Of a stretch of DNA of 64,000 nucleotides, positions 20,598-30,895 are shown piece by piece. The notes beneath the pieces were generated by a model. The model was given only the letters and a program-made list of their open reading frames with translations. It was not told where the DNA came from and searched no databases. Where the stretch lies: contig NC_086374.1 in assembly GCF_036588685.1 (NCBI RefSeq), positions 66,152,457-66,216,456 on the forward strand, given 5' to 3'. The position numbers and the translations under genes are program-made. Each line of letters opens with the position of its first letter. Position 1 is the first letter of the stretch. Source of the stretch: Mytilus trossulus (taxonomy: Eukaryota > Mollusca > Bivalvia > Mytilida > Mytilidae).

Positions 20598-21708
20598 TAA
20601 AAGAAGGACGAAAGACACCAAAGGGACAGTCAAACTCGTAAATCTAAAACAAACTGACAACGCCATGGCTAAAAATGAAAAAGACAAACAGAAAAACAAT
20701 AGTACACATGACACAACATAGAAAACTAAAGAATAAACAACACGAACCCCACCAAAAACTAGGGGTGATCTCAGGTGCTCCGGAAGGGTAAGCAGATCCT
20801 GCTCCACATGCGGCACCTGTCGTGTTGCTTATGTGATTACAAATTCGGTAAATAGTCTAATTCGGTAGGTCAAATTCATGAAAGGGAAGGGGATTGTAGT
20901 TACGACGTAAGGAACATATCCGATATCATTTGTGAAACGGTTATTCCATAACGGTCAACCAACTCGTGATGGCGTCCGTAAAATTTACGAAGGGATGATT
21001 TCAACTTCACCATTTGGAATTCTTGGTTTAATAGCTTCCTTGTGAGCAGTAACCCTCTATCAACAAAATCATGATAGGAAATGCAAGCACGGGAATATCG
21101 TATCAATTGGGAGATATATACCCCGTATGCAGGTGCTGCTGATATGTTGCTACTTAGAAATGGAAAGTTCACAATTGGAAAGCTGAAATCATCTCTTTTG
21201 TCGTAAAGTTTTGTCTTCAACCGACCCTCATTGTCAATTTCTAGATGTAAGTCAAGATATGAAGCCGACTTAACTGTATCTGTAGTATCCTTTATCTCCA
21301 ATTCGATGGGATAGATGCGATCCACAGTCACCAAATTTTGAATTGTTTAGTGAAAGAACGTCATCTATATAGCGGAAAGTAGAGTTAAAGGATATTGCTA
21401 ACTTCTTATCTTTCTTCCTAAGAAGTTCCTGCATGAAGTCAGCCTCATAATAATAAAGAAACAAGTCAGCAAGTAGAGGGGCACAGTTTGTTCCCATTGG
21501 GATGCCGACAGTCTGTTGAAAAACACGTCCTCCGAACGTAACAAATATGTTGTCAATCAAGAAATCAAGCATCTTGATAATACCGGTTTCAGAGAATTTT
21601 TTGTTTGAATCAGAATGGTTCTTTACAAAGTATGATTTATCCCTCCCTAAGACAAGATACTTGTATCTACGTTGGCCATTCTTTTTTATGAAGCAAAGTA
21701 ATACCAAC
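20598..21708 (-). mobile_element. Truncated Naiad copy, 3' portion (split by the BEL element)
   Basis: This matches 17230-18346 almost base for base. It covers the reverse transcriptase motif B and C region (frame 21270-21707), the C-terminal part (20900-21334) and the 3' UTR. The BEL/Pao insertion interrupts it at 21708. The remainder continues at 26305-26983. It serves as the upstream partial unit of the Naiad tandem. Confidence 0.88.
21704..21708. other. 5-bp target duplication, left copy
   Basis: CCAAC directly precedes the TG that opens the 5' LTR. The same five bases follow the CA that closes the 3' LTR at 26305-26309. In the uninterrupted Naiad copy the site occurs once. A 5-bp duplication fits BEL/Pao integrases. 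Confidence 0.9.
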
Positions 21709-22314
21709 TGTTAGATTTGAAATGTAATTCCAAATTGTTGGATTACTTCATTAATTATTACTGAAGTTATTTATTTTATTTGTAATACTTGTAGATACGA
21801 TTTGTGGTATTTGCGCATACATGTAACGTTGCGCTCTTATGAATTGTTATATTTCCCGTTTTTAAAGTTTTATGACGTTTAGCCTTTTACGTACGTTACG
21901 TTGTCTAGTTTTTATTCATTACAAATTATTTGATTACGGAGACACATCGTTATTTATAGAGAGATCATAATCGGTAAGAAATAATTTATGTTCATTTTTA
22001 AGAACAATATTTATTTAAAGAAAGAATATTTAGAATTGTAAAAGTATTTATAAAGTAATATTTATTTCAATTAACTTTTTACTTTAACAAGTTATTCATT
22101 AAGCGTTAAAGAAAGTGTTTCCTATTGTTTGTTTAGTATTATGCCTTATGTGTATTTGTATTCTATTGTAGAGAATCGGTTGATATAATATATGAGTATA
22201 AGAAGCCAAAATTAAGTGTAATTTTGAGGAATAAAAGATACATATTTATACCGCATACTTGAGTTATCGTCTTATTATAATTTGATGCCTGCCTGAATGA
22301 TGAGATCCGCTACA
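21709..22314 (+). repeat. 5' LTR of BEL/Pao element
   Basis: It is 606 bp, opens TGTTAGATTTG and ends CCGCTACA, the usual TG...CA. By eye it differs from the 3' LTR at about seven bases plus one 2-bp gap (AGAGAGATC against AGAGATC), roughly 1 percent. The insertion is therefore young. It includes AT-rich promoter-like sequence and AATAAAAG near its end. Confidence 0.93.
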
Positions 22315-22336
22315 ATTCTCGATTTACTCCAAAAAG

Positions 22337-22531
22337 ATGGATAGCGAAGAAGCGTATGAAGAATCTCGGAAGAGAAGAACAGTTAATTTGTCTCAGCTAA
22401 CTAAGTTATACAATGAATTAGAAACAAAGATGATTTCACGGGATAATGTGAAAACTGTGAAAACATTATTTACAAAATTGTGCAACCGATATGAACAATT
22501 TAAAACTGCACATCTGGAATGTTTGGATTAG
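22337..22531 (+). pseudogene. BEL gag N-terminal segment, ended by an in-frame TAG
   Basis: 64 codons begin MDSEEAYEESRKRRTVNLSQ and stop at TAG 22529-22531. The next gag segment starts at 22565 in the same frame, and the 11 codons between are open. This is therefore one gag frame cut by a single stop. It could be a nonsense mutation in this copy or a readthrough stop. The TAG is followed by TGT, which is not a known strong readthrough context. Confidence 0.7.
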
Positions 22532-22564
22532 TGTACAAACTCGGATATTTTTGAAACACTAGAA

Positions 22565-25438
22565 ATGAACTTTGATAGTTCACAGAAAAACTTTACAGAA
22601 TTTCGTGAAAGATTCAATGAGTGGATGCGCGAACCAGAAATTGCAAAAGATGAAGAAGACAAGAATAGCCGTGTCACGTCGGTGTCTCGGACTTCATCGT
22701 CAACACAGTATAGGCTAAAGCTAGCGAGGGACAACCGCTTAAAGGCCGAGGTTCAAGTGAAGAAAATGGAAGAAAAGCAAGAACTAGAACGCGCTCGTCG
22801 AGAAATAGAAATGCAAGAACAGATGTTAGAAAGAAAAAGTCAGCTAGAAGAAGCAAAGTTAGAAGAATCTGTGTGGCAAGAAGAAGAAGAAGATACTGAG
22901 GTAACATTTAAGAACCAGCAAAACATAAACGTGCCATTTAACACAGAAAATAAGACACTTAATAATAAGGAACATGTTACAACAAAGAGTACAGAAAATG
23001 CCGTTTCAAGGATAGAGTGCACCACTGCCGGAAGTTTACAGTCAAGCAGCAGCATCGATACTGCATTCCAAAGATTAGCATCAACACTACAAGAAGGATT
23101 CAATCTACCTAAACCTGAACTTTTGACTTTTGATGGAAAACCCACAGATTACTGCAAATTTATAAAGAACTTTGAAACGAATGTTGAATGTAGAGTTACA
23201 GATGATCAGTTAAAGTTAAGTTATTTAATACAGTATTGTAAAGGTGAGGCTAAATCTTCGATTGAAGATTGTGTATTGTTAGAGAAAAAGGGTTATGAAC
23301 GTGCTAGGTCTATTTTACACTCACGTTATGGCAGGTCACACATGATAGTTAGGTCTTATATAGAAAATCTTGTATATGGTGCCCCGATAAAGGCGTCAGA
23401 TTTTGAGTCACTTTCAAAATTAGCTCTTGAGATGCAAAAGTGTGAGATAACTTTATCACAATTAGGATATGTTTTTGATATAGATAATACTGATAATCTT
23501 AGAAAGATTGTAAAGCGTTTACCTATGCATTTAAGGGTAAAATGGGATGATATTGCTCATTCCATAACTGAAAATGGTAGAGAACCTAGATTTTCTGATT
23601 TGACAAATTTTATTGATAAAAAGTCTCGTCTAGCTTCGTCAATGTTTGGTCTAGATCTCGTAAGAGAAAACTCAAATACATATAGAAAAGATATAGACAC
23701 ACGTACTAATATGAATACAAGAGAGAAGGTATCTACATTTGCTTCTAATAATATGTATGACAGCAAGGTTACGACACAAGATCGTAAATGTATTTGTTGT
23801 AATGGTACATGTAATAATTTAGAATTGTGTGTAAAATTCAAGTCTATGAGTTTAACCGATAGAGTCAATTGTGTAAGAACTGCTAAGCTATGTTTTAATT
23901 GTTTAAAGGGTAAACATGTTTCAATGGACTGTAGAAAAGCTAAAATGTGTACTGTAGAAAATTGTAGCTCTAAACATCACATTTTAATGCATAGTTGGGG
24001 TAAAAATAACAACACTGATCACACGGCTACAAAGGTAAGCATCCATTGTTCATCCGCCGGGACAGTTATTAAGAATTGTCTAGGAATTATACCCGTCGAA
24101 GTTAAAGGGTCAAATGGAAAAACTTGTCAAACTTATGCCTTGATTGATGATGGAGCGGATAAAACGTTATGTGACGAGCGTTTGATAAAAATGCTAGAAA
24201 CCGAAAGTAGACCGGTTACATTTAAAATGACAACAGCAACAGCACAGCGAGTCCGACATGAAGGTCAAGAGGTTGACTTACATGTACATGTACAATCAGT
24301 TGGCAGCAACTGTCCGATAACACTTAGTAAGGTATGGTCAGTTAAAAATCTACCGATATCGACACACTCAGCCGCAAATAATAAAGATATTAAGAGTATT
24401 AAACACTTGTCAGATATTTATATACCAGAAATAAGCAGCAATAAAGTTCTGCTTCTAATAGGCACCGATACACCAGAAGCACACATTCCCATAGAAGTGC
24501 GTTCAGGTAGTAGTCATGAGCCATATGCCGTACGAACACGCTCAGGATGGATCGTTAGAGGACCAATCAACAACACAAGCACCAGTGATGTAGTTAACAT
24601 CAATTTTGAGCATGCAGATAATGTACTCTTGCAGCAGCAGTTAGAGCGACTTTGGACCACTGATTTTCTCGATCAGCCTAGCACGGAGAAAGTATGCATG
24701 TCTCTGGAGGATAAACGCGCCTTGAAAACAACGGAGTCAACAATAGCCTATGAAGATGGACACTATAAACTCGGATTACCGTGGCGAGATGAAAATGTAA
24801 AATTGCCGAATAATTTGTTAGGTAACAGTAAAGTCGTGATAAACGAAATACCTAATTCGAAAAGAGCACCTTCAGATGAAATTTTGAAGTCAAACAAAGC
24901 GTTGCCGACCGATCGCGCACTAGGCGTAATATTGGACATAAATGATGATGCCATCAAATATAAAGCCAAACTCGAGGAAAAGCCGCTGACAAGACGCGGA
25001 ATAACTTCTACGGAAAGTCCGATATTTGATATACTCGGATTTATTGCGTCAATCATTTTAAAATGGAATATTATATTACAAATTCTAAGTAGACTGTCAA
25101 TTAAGCTTGGATGGGACGATCCTATACCAAAGGACAAAGAAGAATGGCTAAAATGGAAATCGACACTGACAGAAGTTGAAAATATATCAATACCTAGATG
25201 CTTCAAGATAAAAGACATGAAATATATATTTGATGCTCAACTTCATATGTTTAGCGATGGTTCCGAAATTGGGTATGGAGCATGCGCTTACTTACGTCTC
25301 GTGGACACTAATGGAAAAGTGAACTATTCACTTATTCTGGGAAAATCACTTTTAGCGCCGTTAAAACGGGCAACAGTTCCAAGACTAGGTGCTGTAATTC
25401 ATTTGCAAACTTTACAAAACAATTATATAAGAATTTAA
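22565..25438 (+). CDS. BEL/Pao gag-protease with remnant RT and RNase H, 957 codons
   Basis: Order in the protein: a charged, coiled-coil-like stretch (50-115); the DUF1759-type gag core (181-360, starting LPKPELLTFDGKPTDYCKF); a CCHC zinc knuckle (C443, C446, H451, C456) and a second Cys/His group (462-472); an aspartic protease with ALIDDGADKT (525-534); and the linker GTDTPEAHIPIEVR (633-646) with GWIVRGP (661-667), normally just ahead of reverse transcriptase. At residue 750 (LPNN) it jumps straight to a post-catalytic region (NSKVVINEIPNSKRAPS, 754-770), so the whole RT catalytic core including the YVDD region is missing without breaking the frame. RNase H begins (FSDGSEIGYGACAYLR, 896-911) but is cut after VPRLG (938-942). 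The result encodes particle proteins but no polymerase. Confidence 0.88.
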   Translation: MNFDSSQKNFTEFRERFNEWMREPEIAKDEEDKNSRVTSVSRTSSSTQYRLKLARDNRLKAEVQVKKMEEKQELERARREIEMQEQMLERKSQLEEAKLEESVWQEEEEDTEVTFKNQQNINVPFNTENKTLNNKEHVTTKSTENAVSRIECTTAGSLQSSSSIDTAFQRLASTLQEGFNLPKPELLTFDGKPTDYCKFIKNFETNVECRVTDDQLKLSYLIQYCKGEAKSSIEDCVLLEKKGYERARSILHSRYGRSHMIVRSYIENLVYGAPIKASDFESLSKLALEMQKCEITLSQLGYVFDIDNTDNLRKIVKRLPMHLRVKWDDIAHSITENGREPRFSDLTNFIDKKSRLASSMFGLDLVRENSNTYRKDIDTRTNMNTREKVSTFASNNMYDSKVTTQDRKCICCNGTCNNLELCVKFKSMSLTDRVNCVRTAKLCFNCLKGKHVSMDCRKAKMCTVENCSSKHHILMHSWGKNNNTDHTATKVSIHCSSAGTVIKNCLGIIPVEVKGSNGKTCQTYALIDDGADKTLCDERLIKMLETESRPVTFKMTTATAQRVRHEGQEVDLHVHVQSVGSNCPITLSKVWSVKNLPISTHSAANNKDIKSIKHLSDIYIPEISSNKVLLLIGTDTPEAHIPIEVRSGSSHEPYAVRTRSGWIVRGPINNTSTSDVVNINFEHADNVLLQQQLERLWTTDFLDQPSTEKVCMSLEDKRALKTTESTIAYEDGHYKLGLPWRDENVKLPNNLLGNSKVVINEIPNSKRAPSDEILKSNKALPTDRALGVILDINDDAIKYKAKLEEKPLTRRGITSTESPIFDILGFIASIILKWNIILQILSRLSIKLGWDDPIPKDKEEWLKWKSTLTEVENISIPRCFKIKDMKYIFDAQLHMFSDGSEIGYGACAYLRLVDTNGKVNYSLILGKSLLAPLKRATVPRLGAVIHLQTLQNNYIRI

Positions 25439-25625
25439 GATTAAGATTGACGACATTGTAATCGTTGCAGATGACCATACATCGAGAGGACAGTGGCCAT
25501 TGGGTCGAGTAATTGAGGTCATTAGGAGCCGCGATAGTCTTATACGTAGTTGTGTGATCAAAACAAAAGAGTCAAATTTTATAAGACCAGTAACTAAATT
25601 ATGCATACTTGAATGTTCTCAATAG
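25431..25625 (+). pseudogene. BEL integrase C-terminal remnant
   Basis: A short frame reads DDIVIVADDHTSRGQWPLGR and ends RPVTKLCILECSQ before a TAG. This is the conserved C-terminal block of BEL/Pao integrases. The catalytic integrase core is missing. The frame is offset from the preceding 957-codon frame, so the junction deletion also shifted the frame. Confidence 0.85.
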
Positions 25626-25700
25626 AATTTACAATAATTAATTGATATTTTATTAGTTTTTTGTGTGATGACAATTTTTAAGAAATGTCATGGTGGGGAG

Positions 25701-26304
25701 TGTTAGATTTGAAATGTAATTCCAAATTGTTGGGTTACTTTATTAATTATTACTGAAGTTATTTATTTTATTTGTAATACTTGTAGATACGATTTGGGGT
25801 ATTTGCGCATACATGTAACGTTGCGCTCTTATGAATTGTTATATTTCCCGTTTTTAAAGTTTTATGACGTTTAGCCTTTTACGTACGTTACGTTGTCTAG
25901 TTTTTATTCATTACAAATTATTTGATTACGGAGACACATCGTTATTTATAGAGATCATAATCGGTAAGAAATAATTTATGTACATTTTTAAGAACAATAT
26001 TTATTTAAAGAAAGAATATTAAGAATTGTAAAAGTATTTATAAAGTAATATTTATTTCAATTAACTTTTTACTTTAACAAGTTATTCATTAAGCGTGAAA
26101 GAAAGTGTTTCCTATTGTTTGTTTAGTATTATGCCTTATGTGTATTTGTATTCTATTGTAGAGAATCGGTTGATATAATATATGAGTATAAGAAGCCAAA
26201 ATTAAGTGTAATTTTGAGGAATAAAAGATACATATTTATACCGCATACTTGAGTTATCGTCTTATTATAATTTGATGCCTGCCTGAATGATGTGATCCGC
26301 TACA
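25701..26304 (+). repeat. 3' LTR of BEL/Pao element
   Basis: It is 604 bp, opens TGTTAGATTTG directly after the purine tract TGGTGGGGAG and ends CCGCTACA before the CCAAC target duplication. Confidence 0.93.
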
Positions 26305-26983
26305 CCAACTCTTTTAATTTGTCTTTTAGTTTGGAATGTGGAATACTTGTGTAAAGAGTAGAAAAGTCAAATGTTTTAATACTGTAACAAGATGAAAGAG
26401 AGTTAGATTGTATGTACTCTAAAAGATCTTTGGAATTTTAAAGTATCCACATCTGATTCACGCCACCTCTAGAATAGGCAGTTTCACAATAACTTTGAAG
26501 CCCGTCTTTGATTGCTGATAAAATGGATGTTAATAATTTAGAAAGGGGTTTCGTGGAGCACTTGGAAGACCCAGCAATATACCGTTGTTTGTAAGGACAC
26601 TTATGTAGTTTAGGTATCCAATACAGTGATGGAAGATCCAGTTCTTCATCTTTGGTTGAAATACCAAAGGAACAAAGAACAGACCTATGATTATCCAGGA
26701 TTTCCTCTTTGGTAAGTGTCGTGAGGGTATATGTTGGGTTTCAAAGTGAATTGTCTATACCTAATTCGTTTTTCAAGCAATTAATGTAAAGACTTTTACA
26801 GATAAAAACGATGTTATTTGGGGCTTTGTCTGCGGGGACAACAACATATTCATCATGGAGGTCAGATAGGTGTTTAGCAACATTTGGATCTTTGAAGATT
26901 GATGTAGCATGGGCATTGATGGACCCATTCAGTTTCTTAATTCTGATTTGTATTAACGACCTCACTGCCTTAATCCATTCGGA
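26305..26983 (-). mobile_element. Truncated Naiad copy, 5' portion
   Basis: It continues the copy at 20598-21708 across the BEL element and corresponds to 18342-19018 of the longer copy. On the minus strand it begins inside the linker (RSLIQIRIKKLNGSINAHAT in the frame at 26741-26965). This marks the 5' truncation of this unit. At 26725-26735 it has the in-frame version of the site that is frameshifted in the longer copy. Confidence 0.85.
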
Positions 26984-27198
26984 ATATAATATATGCGATT
27001 GGTTGAGTACGCTTTTGTTACGATGGTGTACAACTTAGTATGCTTCTCAACCAGGATATCAACAATATGACAGAAAAGACTTCCTTATTCTTCTGACGTT
27101 TCTGTCGTGTTGAAATCTCGTTCTGGAATTATTTCAAAAATTTAGTTTTTGAGTAATCATTTTTCAAATTGTATTACCAATCAAGTCAGTCTTTTAAG
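26984..27198 (+). repeat. Right part of repeat B
   Basis: ATATGCGATTGGTTGAGTAC to CAAGTCAGTCTTTTAAG matches 14688-14898 with only a few changes. Together with 17204-17229 it shows where the Naiad complex inserted. The junction bases TTAT on the left and ATATAAT on the right suggest only a short, imperfect target duplication. Confidence 0.75.
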
Positions 27199-27491
27199 CC
27201 AAAATTTTGAGAAAATGGCTGAGTGATACAAAAATGATTTTACCAGACACATGTTCATCCCATATTCCTTTTTTCTTTTCAAATTGCTTAGATATTTATT
27301 GTTTTCAATCACTTATAACGAAGAAGTTGAAAACATATGCATTTTTTTCTTAACAGAAAAATAACAAATTGACAAAATTGACAGCATGGTAAATTTGACA
27401 CAATAAAGCATCAAAATATGATAAAACTTTCTAAAACTAACACCTACCTATAGTTTTTTTAATTTGATTTTATGCAGATTGGTCTACTTCA

Positions 27492-28097
27492 TCTTTAAGG
27501 TTCATCATAAGGAATTGAAAAATATGGCCGTGTTTACACCTCAAAAATTACTATGAGTACAGACAAACTGGTACATCCAGGAAAGTTTTAAGGCATGGCA
27601 GGAACTAGATATATAAAAGTTATATGAAGTCTACGTTTCAGAAAATTAAAAACTTACCTGCATTTTGATGTGCATTTTTTTCCAGTCTGCAAAAGATAGC
27701 AAAATAAACAAACACCCGAGTTTCATTTGATACGGTCCACTCAGCTACACAGTTTAAACCTGTTAAAACACCTATTGTTTACAGGTGACTATTGTCCATC
27801 TTTTGTCCATTTAAATCAATACTACTCACAACATTGATTATATGAGGGGAGCTTCTCAATCGTTTTCACTACTTAGTTAATTTTTGCACCTTCTGCAGGA
27901 ACGAAAAAAAATGGATAGCAAAATCTAGAAAAGTTTATAATTTTCTGAAACATAAAATGCATTTAAAATTTATATATCTAGTTCCTGCCATCCCTTAAAA
28001 CTGTTGCAGGTGCATAGGTTAGTCTGTACTCAGAGTAAAATTTGGAGTGTAAATACGGCCATTTTAGCCAAAAGGTTATGATGAACCTTAATGAAAG
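27492..28097. repeat. Long inverted repeat (arms about 205 bp)
   Basis: The arms are 27492-27697 and 27892-28097 with a spacer of about 195 bases. Clear landmarks include AAGGTTCATCATAAGG against its inverse near 28070-28090, ATGGCCGTGTTTACAC against GTGTAAATACGGCCAT, and GGCAGGAACTAGATATATAA against its inverse near 27970-27990. There is no coding frame. It is probably a foldback-type non-autonomous element. No flanking duplication was identified. Confidence 0.75.
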
Positions 28098-28499
28098 TAT
28101 GAAAAGTTGAGTTGTGGAACTGTGATTTTTTTCACGATAAAAGCCTTACATAGGTGAAAATTTATTAAAAATGGGAAAATCATCAAAATTGGATACTTTC
28201 AAAGGGCCGTAACAGAAAAATAAGAGCACCACCAAAGATTTTTTTCTTCACAAATTATATTTTCAGTCATATAAATCCAAAAATCAGGATAAGAAAAAAA
28301 TTTAGATTACGGAAAGCGTTGGCTCCTCAGAGGTGTACATCCTTAAGCACAAGAGTGATATATCAGTATTGACAAAGTTTTCTAATGATCGTTAATTTTC
28401 TATAAACTGTTTTTAAGTGAGAGTTCGTTAGGTTTTTTTTTTAAGGGTTTTTTTTTTTTTTTCTACAAATAATGCTATAGATGAAATGAATGCATGTCT
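28098..28499. other. No gene
   Basis: AT-rich sequence with a T homopolymer at 28446-28462. Nothing recognisable. Confidence 0.5.
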
Positions 28500-28870
28500 G
28501 TAAAAGAGGGGTGAAAGATACCAGGTGGACATTCAAACTCAAAGATCGAATATAAACTGACAACGCCATGGCCAAAAAAGAAAAAAAAGACAAACAGACA
28601 AACAATAGTACACTTGTAAAAGAAAAACACAACATAGACAACTGAAGACTTATCAAGACGAACCCCACAAAAAACAAGGGGTGATCCCAGATGCTCAGGA
28701 AGGGTAAGCCAATTCTGCTCCACATGTGGCATCCGTCGAGTTGATCATGTAATTACAAACCAGGTAAATAATCTCATTTGTTAGGTCAAATTCGTGAAAA
28801 CCAAACGGAAGTGTTGTTACGATATAGGAACTCATAATATACAACTTCGAAGACACAAAGACTGCACACA
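28500..28870 (-). mobile_element. Naiad 3' UTR fragment
   Basis: It starts with the element's 3' tip (AAAAGAGGGGTGAAAGATAC) and keeps GACAACGCCATGGCC and GGGGTGATCCCAGATGCTC. It is a short, old 5'-truncated copy. The frames at 28441-28732 are by-products. Confidence 0.7.
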
Positions 28871-30386
28871 AGTTAACTCGTTTTTAAATTTAGTTTTATT
28901 TTCATTGCATTGATTCATTTAGATATTACGTAGTATAACATTAACATGTTACATACCTTTTACGGTTATTTACTAATGGATTAAGGCCGACATGCGTTTT
29001 GATCATAATTTTGTTCTTGTAAAATTTTATGGTTGAAACATTAACTTTAAATTGTACACAACCCATCATATTTTATTCATTATTACCACTTGTGATCACT
29101 ACCATAAATGTTTCTGTATACTTAATTACACATAAATGTATTCGTATGCATGATTACACCAACAGCAGTTACAGTAAGTACTGCAGTATGCATCAGATAT
29201 TGATTTAAAAATTTGTAAGACTGTGTGTCATCTTCATTTTCCAATAACATTTATCAAAGCGTCAAAATATTCAGAAAATTGGTTTCTTTTCTTTTTCCAA
29301 GAAAGAAGGCACATTGTAATTTGTTAGATTAAGAAATAGCAAATCTGCCATTACACCTTGAGCATTAAGGCACATTGTCAAATTCAACTATTTTTTTAAT
29401 TGATCTATTACATCTTTTTTGTTGGCGTCTTTGTAAAATTCATTTCCTTGTTTGATTGATTTTGTAGTCAGTTATGTTGTATGTTTTTGATGTATATTTA
29501 CTCATGTACAGAATTGTCTGCTGGATGCTAATTATTGTGACACTAACCTATCATGTTTTTTATGGTGGTCACCTTATTTTATCAATATTTGGGAACTATA
29601 AACAACATTCATGCAAGTGAAAGTTTTAGCTAGCTTTCAGAAAAAGCCTGTATCAAGTCAGGAATACGAAATGGCAGTTGTTTTCACTTGGTTCTGTCGA
29701 TTGACAGCTTTTATTTTTGTCAGTGTTCATGTACTTCCCATTTCTGAATAAGCCTTGTAGTTCGGTATTTTTATATACATTTGTCCAACTAGCCAATATA
29801 AAAAAAAAAGGTTTTTGTCGTAGAAAGTATTTGGTCGAATATTCTTAAAAAATGAAGAAATACAACTAATCGTGTAAAATTCATATATGAAATAAACTGT
29901 GTTAATAATATGACAGGTACCTCACAGCAAAAAAATACACAAATGATAATGTACAGGTTAATTGCACATATATAGAGTTTGACGGTTTGAAAACACAAAT
30001 GTAATGTTAAACTGTGGGTAAAAACCATATACTGTTTAAATGAATAGTAATGAAAATAATAATTATGAAATCAAAACAAATAATATTTCGTAATGTAAAA
30101 TCAATATAATGCAACCAACTGTTACTTTATCCTATGAACAACAGATAGAATCTTAAATCAAGATGAGCTAAACAACTGTCTTGGTTTAGTGAAGCAAGTC
30201 ACAAAATGCATAAAATTAATATCAAACGTATTCTGCTGACAACAAATGCATTTAGTATGGTAGGTTCGATAGCCCTTTATGATTATGCACATGATATGTA
30301 TTGTTTAATTTCAATGCAAGCTGTGGCTAAAAGTATTTTTTTCATTCTTAATCTTAATTGAGAATGTCTAACTATTAACAATATAT
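28871..30386. other. No recognisable gene
   Basis: AT-rich with homopolymers. The small minus frame at 29789-30028 has no splice or family support. Confidence 0.5.
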
Positions 30387-30895
30387 AAAAGAGAGGCGAC
30401 AGATACCAGATGGACATTCAAACTCAGAAATACAAATAAATTAGCTACCCCATGGCTAAAAAGGAAAAATCAAATAGACAAACAATAGTATATAAAACAC
30501 AACATAAACTAGATACTAAGCAGCACGAACCCCATTAAAAACTTATCGCATGTCATCTTGAAGGTTTAGCATATTCTGCTCCATATGAGGTACCTGTCGT
30601 GTTGCTCTTGCTAGTTCAAACCCGGTAACAGGTCTGATTCGATAGGCCCCATTCATGAAAAGGGGACAGGATTGTGATAACGAAATAAGTAACATATCCA
30701 ATATCATCTGTTAAACGGATATTTCATAACAGTCAGCCAACTAGTGTTGGCGTCCGTAAAATTTACGAATATATGATTTCAATTTTACCATTTGGAAATC
30801 ATGGTTAAATAGCTTCCGTGCGAGCAGCAGCAACCTATAAAGGAAATCATGATAAAAAAAATCATTCCCGGGAGATATATGTATGCTCAAACTAG
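30387..30895 (-). mobile_element. Naiad 3' fragment, strongly decayed
   Basis: It starts AAAAGAGAGGCGACAGATAC and runs through CATATCCAATATCATC and GGCGTCCGTAAAATTTACGA to a coding-end scrap. Many indels. Confidence 0.65.

Larger units (their letters stand above)
21709..26304 (+). mobile_element. BEL/Pao LTR retrotransposon, internally deleted
   Basis: A 4.6-kb element with two near-identical LTRs, a 5-bp target duplication and a gag-protease region of BEL/Pao type. Only fragments of reverse transcriptase, RNase H and integrase remain. Autonomous BEL/Pao elements carry a complete pol, so this copy would need help in trans. TGGTGGGGAG just before the 3' LTR is the polypurine tract. I see no standard TGG-type primer site after the 5' LTR. 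Confidence 0.92.

Noticed and set aside
17508..21707. Selenocysteine recoding in the Naiad, as known in some clam Naiads
   Set aside because: The interruptions here are frameshifts, seen as one-base differences between the two copies, not in-frame TGA codons.
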